NCBI GenBank assembly: GCA_964472545.1
Contig: CAYYNP010000364.1
Location: 1 to 9,185, forward strand
Reading direction: 5' to 3'
From: CAYYNP01 sp964472545
GTDB taxonomy: Bacteria; Planctomycetota; Planctomycetia; Pirellulales; Thermoguttaceae
DNA length: 9,185 nucleotides
The position numbers and the translations under genes are program-made. Each line of letters begins with the position of its first letter. Positions within the stretch are counted from its first letter, which is position 1. Under the pieces are notes generated by a model, which did not search any database, was not told the DNA's origin, and saw only the letters and a list, made by a program, of their open reading frames with translations. Positions 6,882 to 9,185 of this stretch are shown here, piece by piece.

Positions 6882-6898
6882 CCTCTCGAAAGGGGAGG
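6882..6898 (+). other. GAAA-capped hairpin at the start of the leader
   Basis: CCTCTC, then GAAAG, then GGGAGG-type bases can fold into a stem of six pairs (including one G-T/U wobble) with a GAAA-containing loop. It lies within about 10 nt of the predicted transcription start. It could stabilise the transcript 5' end or be part of a larger structured leader. The fold was judged by eye only. Confidence 0.4.
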
Positions 6899-7168
6899 CG
6901 TTTCCATCACTACTGACACCCAACTTGGTCGAGGCGTGGGAGGCAGCGCGGTCGGATTTGAGCGTACGACGCGCGACGGCGCTGGCTGCCGGGTTGAGTG
7001 GTTTTCTGTGGTAGTGTGACGCGTACCGTATTCGCGGGCGCGTTTCCTCCGGCGCTTGCTGCATGGGCGCGTCGTTGCCGGCCGGACCGTTGGCGGCTGA
7101 GACGTCGTCGTCGGCCACGATCGACCGACTTGCACCGAAACAGCGACCCTGAAACCGGAGGAAGAACG

Positions 7169-8155
7169 ATGTCTAACCATCCATGCCGGATGTGGCTCGC
7201 CGCTGCCGCGGCGCTGGCCCTGTTGGCGGCGCCCCCGTCGGCGTTCATCAGCGCGGCAAACATCAGCTACGTTCCGGTCGCCGACCCGGGCAACCCCGAC
7301 GACACGCACGGCGACGGCTACGGCGGCGTCGACGAGACGTTCTGGATCGGCACCTATGAGGTCACCACCGGTCAATATGCCGAATTCCTCAACGCCGTGG
7401 CGGCCGACGATCCGCACGGGCTCTACAACGACCGGATGTGGAGCGATCCGTTTGGCTGCAAGATCCGCCGCGACGGCAGCCCGGGCGGCTACACTTACGT
7501 CGTCGAAGACCCCCAGCGCATCGATCGTCCGGTGAACTACGTCGGTTTCTACGACGCGCTGCGATTTGCCAACTGGCTGCACAACGACCAGGGCGACGGC
7601 GACACGGAGGACGGGGCCTACACGCTCACCCAGGCGGGAATCGACGCCAACACGATCACGCGCAACCCGGGCGCTGAGGTCTGGATTCCCAGCGAGGACG
7701 AGTGGTACAAGTCGGCCTACTACGACGCCGCCAGCGGAACCTATCTCGACTATCCTACCGCCGGAAACGTGGCGCCCGGCAACGATACGTCGAACCCCGA
7801 CGCCGGCAACAACGCCAACTACTGGATCGGCGGCTACGCCCTGGGGACGCCCCTTTGGACGACGCCGGTGGGAGAATTCGAGAACTCGGCCAGCGCCTTC
7901 GGCACCTTCGATCAGGGCGGCAACTTGCTGGAATGGAACGACACGATCGTCGAAGGCGATTTCCGCGGCTATCGAGGCGGCTCGTTCTATTATCTCGACT
8001 TTGCCGGGTTGCCGGCCTCGGCCCGGTTCTACAGCGATCCGTCGCTGGAATTGCTCAACGTCGGGTTCCGCGTGGCGACCGTTCCCGAGCCGAGTACGGT
8101 CGTGCTGTTGAGCGTCGGCCTGTTGGGCGGCTTGCTGTGGCGGCGGAAACGGTAG
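7169..8155 (+). CDS. Secreted SUMF1/FGE-like domain protein with PEP-CTERM sorting signal
   Basis: A 328-residue exported protein. Residues 1-29 are a signal peptide (Ala/Leu-rich core 9-21, likely cleavage after FISA). Residues about 33-304 resemble the SUMF1/formylglycine-generating-enzyme fold: WIGTYEVTTGQYAEFLNAV, VNYVGFYDALRFANWLHN, VWIPSEDEWYKSAYYD, GNLLEWNDT, YRGGSFYY and LNVGFRVA appear in family order. The catalytic cysteine pair of true FGEs, just before the final NxGFR motif, is absent (the region reads ASARFYSDPSLELLNVGFR), so sulfatase-maturing activity is unlikely and a binding or structural role is more plausible. Residues 305-328 are a complete PEP-CTERM tail: VPEPST, a hydrophobic helix and WRRKR, a target for exosortase processing at the cell envelope. 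The ATG at 7169 is preceded by GGAGGAA, with about 7 nt spacing. It ends 3 nt from the convergent PEP-CTERM gene. Confidence 0.92.
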   Translation: MSNHPCRMWLAAAAALALLAAPPSAFISAANISYVPVADPGNPDDTHGDGYGGVDETFWIGTYEVTTGQYAEFLNAVAADDPHGLYNDRMWSDPFGCKIRRDGSPGGYTYVVEDPQRIDRPVNYVGFYDALRFANWLHNDQGDGDTEDGAYTLTQAGIDANTITRNPGAEVWIPSEDEWYKSAYYDAASGTYLDYPTAGNVAPGNDTSNPDAGNNANYWIGGYALGTPLWTTPVGEFENSASAFGTFDQGGNLLEWNDTIVEGDFRGYRGGSFYYLDFAGLPASARFYSDPSLELLNVGFRVATVPEPSTVVLLSVGLLGGLLWRRKR

Positions 8156-8158
8156 GGC

Positions 8159-8827
8159 TTATCCGTGGCGGCCGGATCGCTTGCTCTTTCGCCATAGACA
8201 CCCGGCCAGCCCGACGGCGGCGGCCGCCAGCAGGATCAGTGAGGAGGGCTCGGGCACGATTTCGAGCGTGCCGTCGGTGATGGCCAACGATATCGGATTG
8301 ACCAGCGGCGTGTCTTCGTAGAGCGTGCTGGGGCCGTTGACCGTCTGCCCGAGGTGCAGATCGAAAGTCTCACCAACTGCGAACCCTGTGGCGTCGATCG
8401 TCAACACGGCCAGTAAACCGTCGGCCGCCACGGCGCCGGAGATCGTGGCGGTGTTGATCGTATAGACTTGGGGCTCGGTGGAGCCGTCGCCAAAATGGCC
8501 GTGGTTGGGCACTGCCTCGAAGATCCCGGGGCCAAACGCGTCGGTGTAGAGGGCATGCGGCGGGGCCTCCTCGACCATCTGTACGTATTGGATTACCGGG
8601 CCGTCGGTCGCGCCGCCGGCAATCTCCGGACCGCCGTCGGCCACTTGGACGTTCAGCAAGACCCCTGCCGTGGCCGGGTCGCCGGCCTCCGGGACTACGT
8701 AGATGGGGATCTTCTGATCCGGCGCCGGAAGAATCGGGTGGTCGCCCACGTTGATAATTGCAGCGCCGGTCGGTATCGCCGCCAAGACGACGATTGCGGC
8801 CGCCAGAATGGTGAGTGTTCGTTTCAT
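8159..8827 (-). CDS. PEP-CTERM sorting domain protein, cohesin-like beta-rich ectodomain
   Basis: A 222-residue exported protein. Residues 1-22 form a signal peptide (MKRT, a hydrophobic core, cleavage near TGAA). The mature part is acidic and beta-rich without catalytic motifs; stretches such as VGDHPILP, KIPIYVV, AGVLLNVQVADGG and DGLLAVLTIDATGF..GETFDLHL resemble the planctomycete PEP-CTERM family whose ectodomain recalls cohesin-type jelly-roll modules (resemblance by eye, not proven). Residues 191-222 are the PEP-CTERM tail: VPEPSS, a hydrophobic helix and a basic LWRKSKR end, with an extra SGRHG. The ATG at 8827 has GAGGT about 8 nt upstream. It is convergent with the SUMF1-like gene, 3 nt away, so their 3' ends must overlap as transcripts. 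Probable role: an envelope-anchored or released surface protein; the ligand is unknown. Confidence 0.88.
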   Translation of the reverse strand: MKRTLTILAAAIVVLAAIPTGAAIINVGDHPILPAPDQKIPIYVVPEAGDPATAGVLLNVQVADGGPEIAGGATDGPVIQYVQMVEEAPPHALYTDAFGPGIFEAVPNHGHFGDGSTEPQVYTINTATISGAVAADGLLAVLTIDATGFAVGETFDLHLGQTVNGPSTLYEDTPLVNPISLAITDGTLEIVPEPSSLILLAAAAVGLAGCLWRKSKRSGRHG

Positions 8828-9185
8828 GGGATAACCTCGTTGGATATTGGCAGACGCGCCGGCGCCCGCGCGAAGACCGGATGGTTGCTGAGATTCAAAG
8901 CAAGAGACCGGCTACGACGAGTCAACCGGGTACAAGGGGGCAGTCGGAGAATGTGCCGGCGGCATCACCGTTAACGCCGTTGGCCGTCCCTGCCGTTGAC
9001 TGCCAAATCACTGCCTACGTCTTGTGGATGAAACGGGCCTCGAAATGGGATCGAGGCCCTCGTTGCCTTGGGCAGGGTAGACCTAGTATATCAGACCAAC
9101 TGGGGTTCAGCAAGGGGGTACCGGAAAAAACAAGGCGGTTGCGTTGTACGGAAGTGAGTTGCTTGCTTTGAGTTGTGTTTGGTGA
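8828..9185. other. Noncoding right edge of the window
   Basis: About 358 bp upstream of the minus-strand PEP-CTERM gene. The leader includes a 10-bp GC palindrome (GCGCCGGCGC, 8856-8865). No convincing -35/-10 pair for the gene was found; a TTGACT at 8920-8925 (minus strand) lacks a well-spaced -10. A + strand frame across this region has no ribosome-binding site and shadow-type composition. A hairpin lies at 9035-9059. Confidence 0.5.
9035..9059. terminator. Perfect 9-bp hairpin, possible terminator
   Basis: GGGCCTCGA (9035-9043) pairs perfectly with TCGAGGCCC (9051-9059) around a 7-nt loop. On the minus strand it is followed by GTTTCAT, a weak T-rich tail; on the + strand by TCGTTGCC. It may end a minus-strand gene lying beyond the right edge, or act as a transcript boundary before the PEP-CTERM gene. 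The structure is plain; the function is uncertain. Confidence 0.4.

Larger units (their letters stand above)
6451..7168. other. 718-bp divergent intergenic region
   Basis: The region separates the minus-strand glycosyltransferase from the plus-strand SUMF1-like gene. Next to the glycosyltransferase lie five 16-bp tandem repeats (6484-6563). Near the middle is a strong sigma70-like promoter (6843-6870) reading right, followed by a short hairpin and a leader of about 290 nt. A minus-strand frame starting at 6711 continues into the glycosyltransferase, but I judge it noncoding. No tRNA, small RNA family or recognised riboswitch was identified by eye. Confidence 0.6.

Noticed and set aside
6743..7582. 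279-residue minus-strand frame
   Set aside because: It overlaps the signal peptide and SUMF1 domain of the confident plus-strand gene and has shadow-type composition.
8950..9015. Sigma54-like TGGCA...GCA site upstream of the PEP-CTERM gene
   Set aside because: The spacing between GG and GC is one base short of the required -24/-12 arrangement, and the flanking bases fit poorly.

Overview
The window looks like chromosomal DNA from a planctomycete, probably Pirellulales-like. The evidence is high GC content and proteins with planctomycete hallmarks: an N-terminal LELLEDRRLLS-type motif with a C-terminal dockerin-like domain, two PEP-CTERM surface proteins, and a GT2/TPR glycosyltransferase. 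Six genes are confident and one small gene is very likely. No rRNA, tRNA, CRISPR array, insertion sequence, phage gene or recognisable defence system is visible.

Layout: 91-948 (+) is an MscS-family mechanosensitive channel. It converges with 1004-3139 (-), a secreted seven-repeat SBBP beta-propeller with a dockerin-like C-terminus, which has its own good promoter at 3192-3221. Upstream on the same strand are 3275-4096, a trimeric-type purine nucleoside phosphorylase, and 4106-4405, a 99-residue protein whose last 57 residues include 43 aspartates. Only 9 nt separate these two, so they probably form a translationally coupled pair. 4406-4737 is noncoding and holds a hairpin that may terminate the next minus-strand gene plus a candidate promoter for the pair. 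4738-6450 (-) is a GT2 glycosyltransferase fused to a long TPR-like region. A 718-bp divergent intergenic region (6451-7168) carries five tandem 16-bp repeats before the glycosyltransferase and, on the other strand, a strong sigma70-like promoter with an apparent ~290-nt leader before 7169-8155 (+), a secreted SUMF1/FGE-like PEP-CTERM protein. That gene ends 3 nt from the end of 8159-8827 (-), a second PEP-CTERM protein. 8828-9185 has no gene I can support, only a 9-bp perfect hairpin.

The genes do not form one obvious pathway. The common theme is the cell surface (propeller/dockerin protein, two PEP-CTERM proteins, possibly glycosylation), with two housekeeping-type genes (channel, nucleoside phosphorylase) in between. 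The most unusual items are the poly-aspartate protein coupled to the phosphorylase, the purine-pocket substitutions in that phosphorylase, the 16-bp tandem repeats, and the long leader of the SUMF1-like gene.
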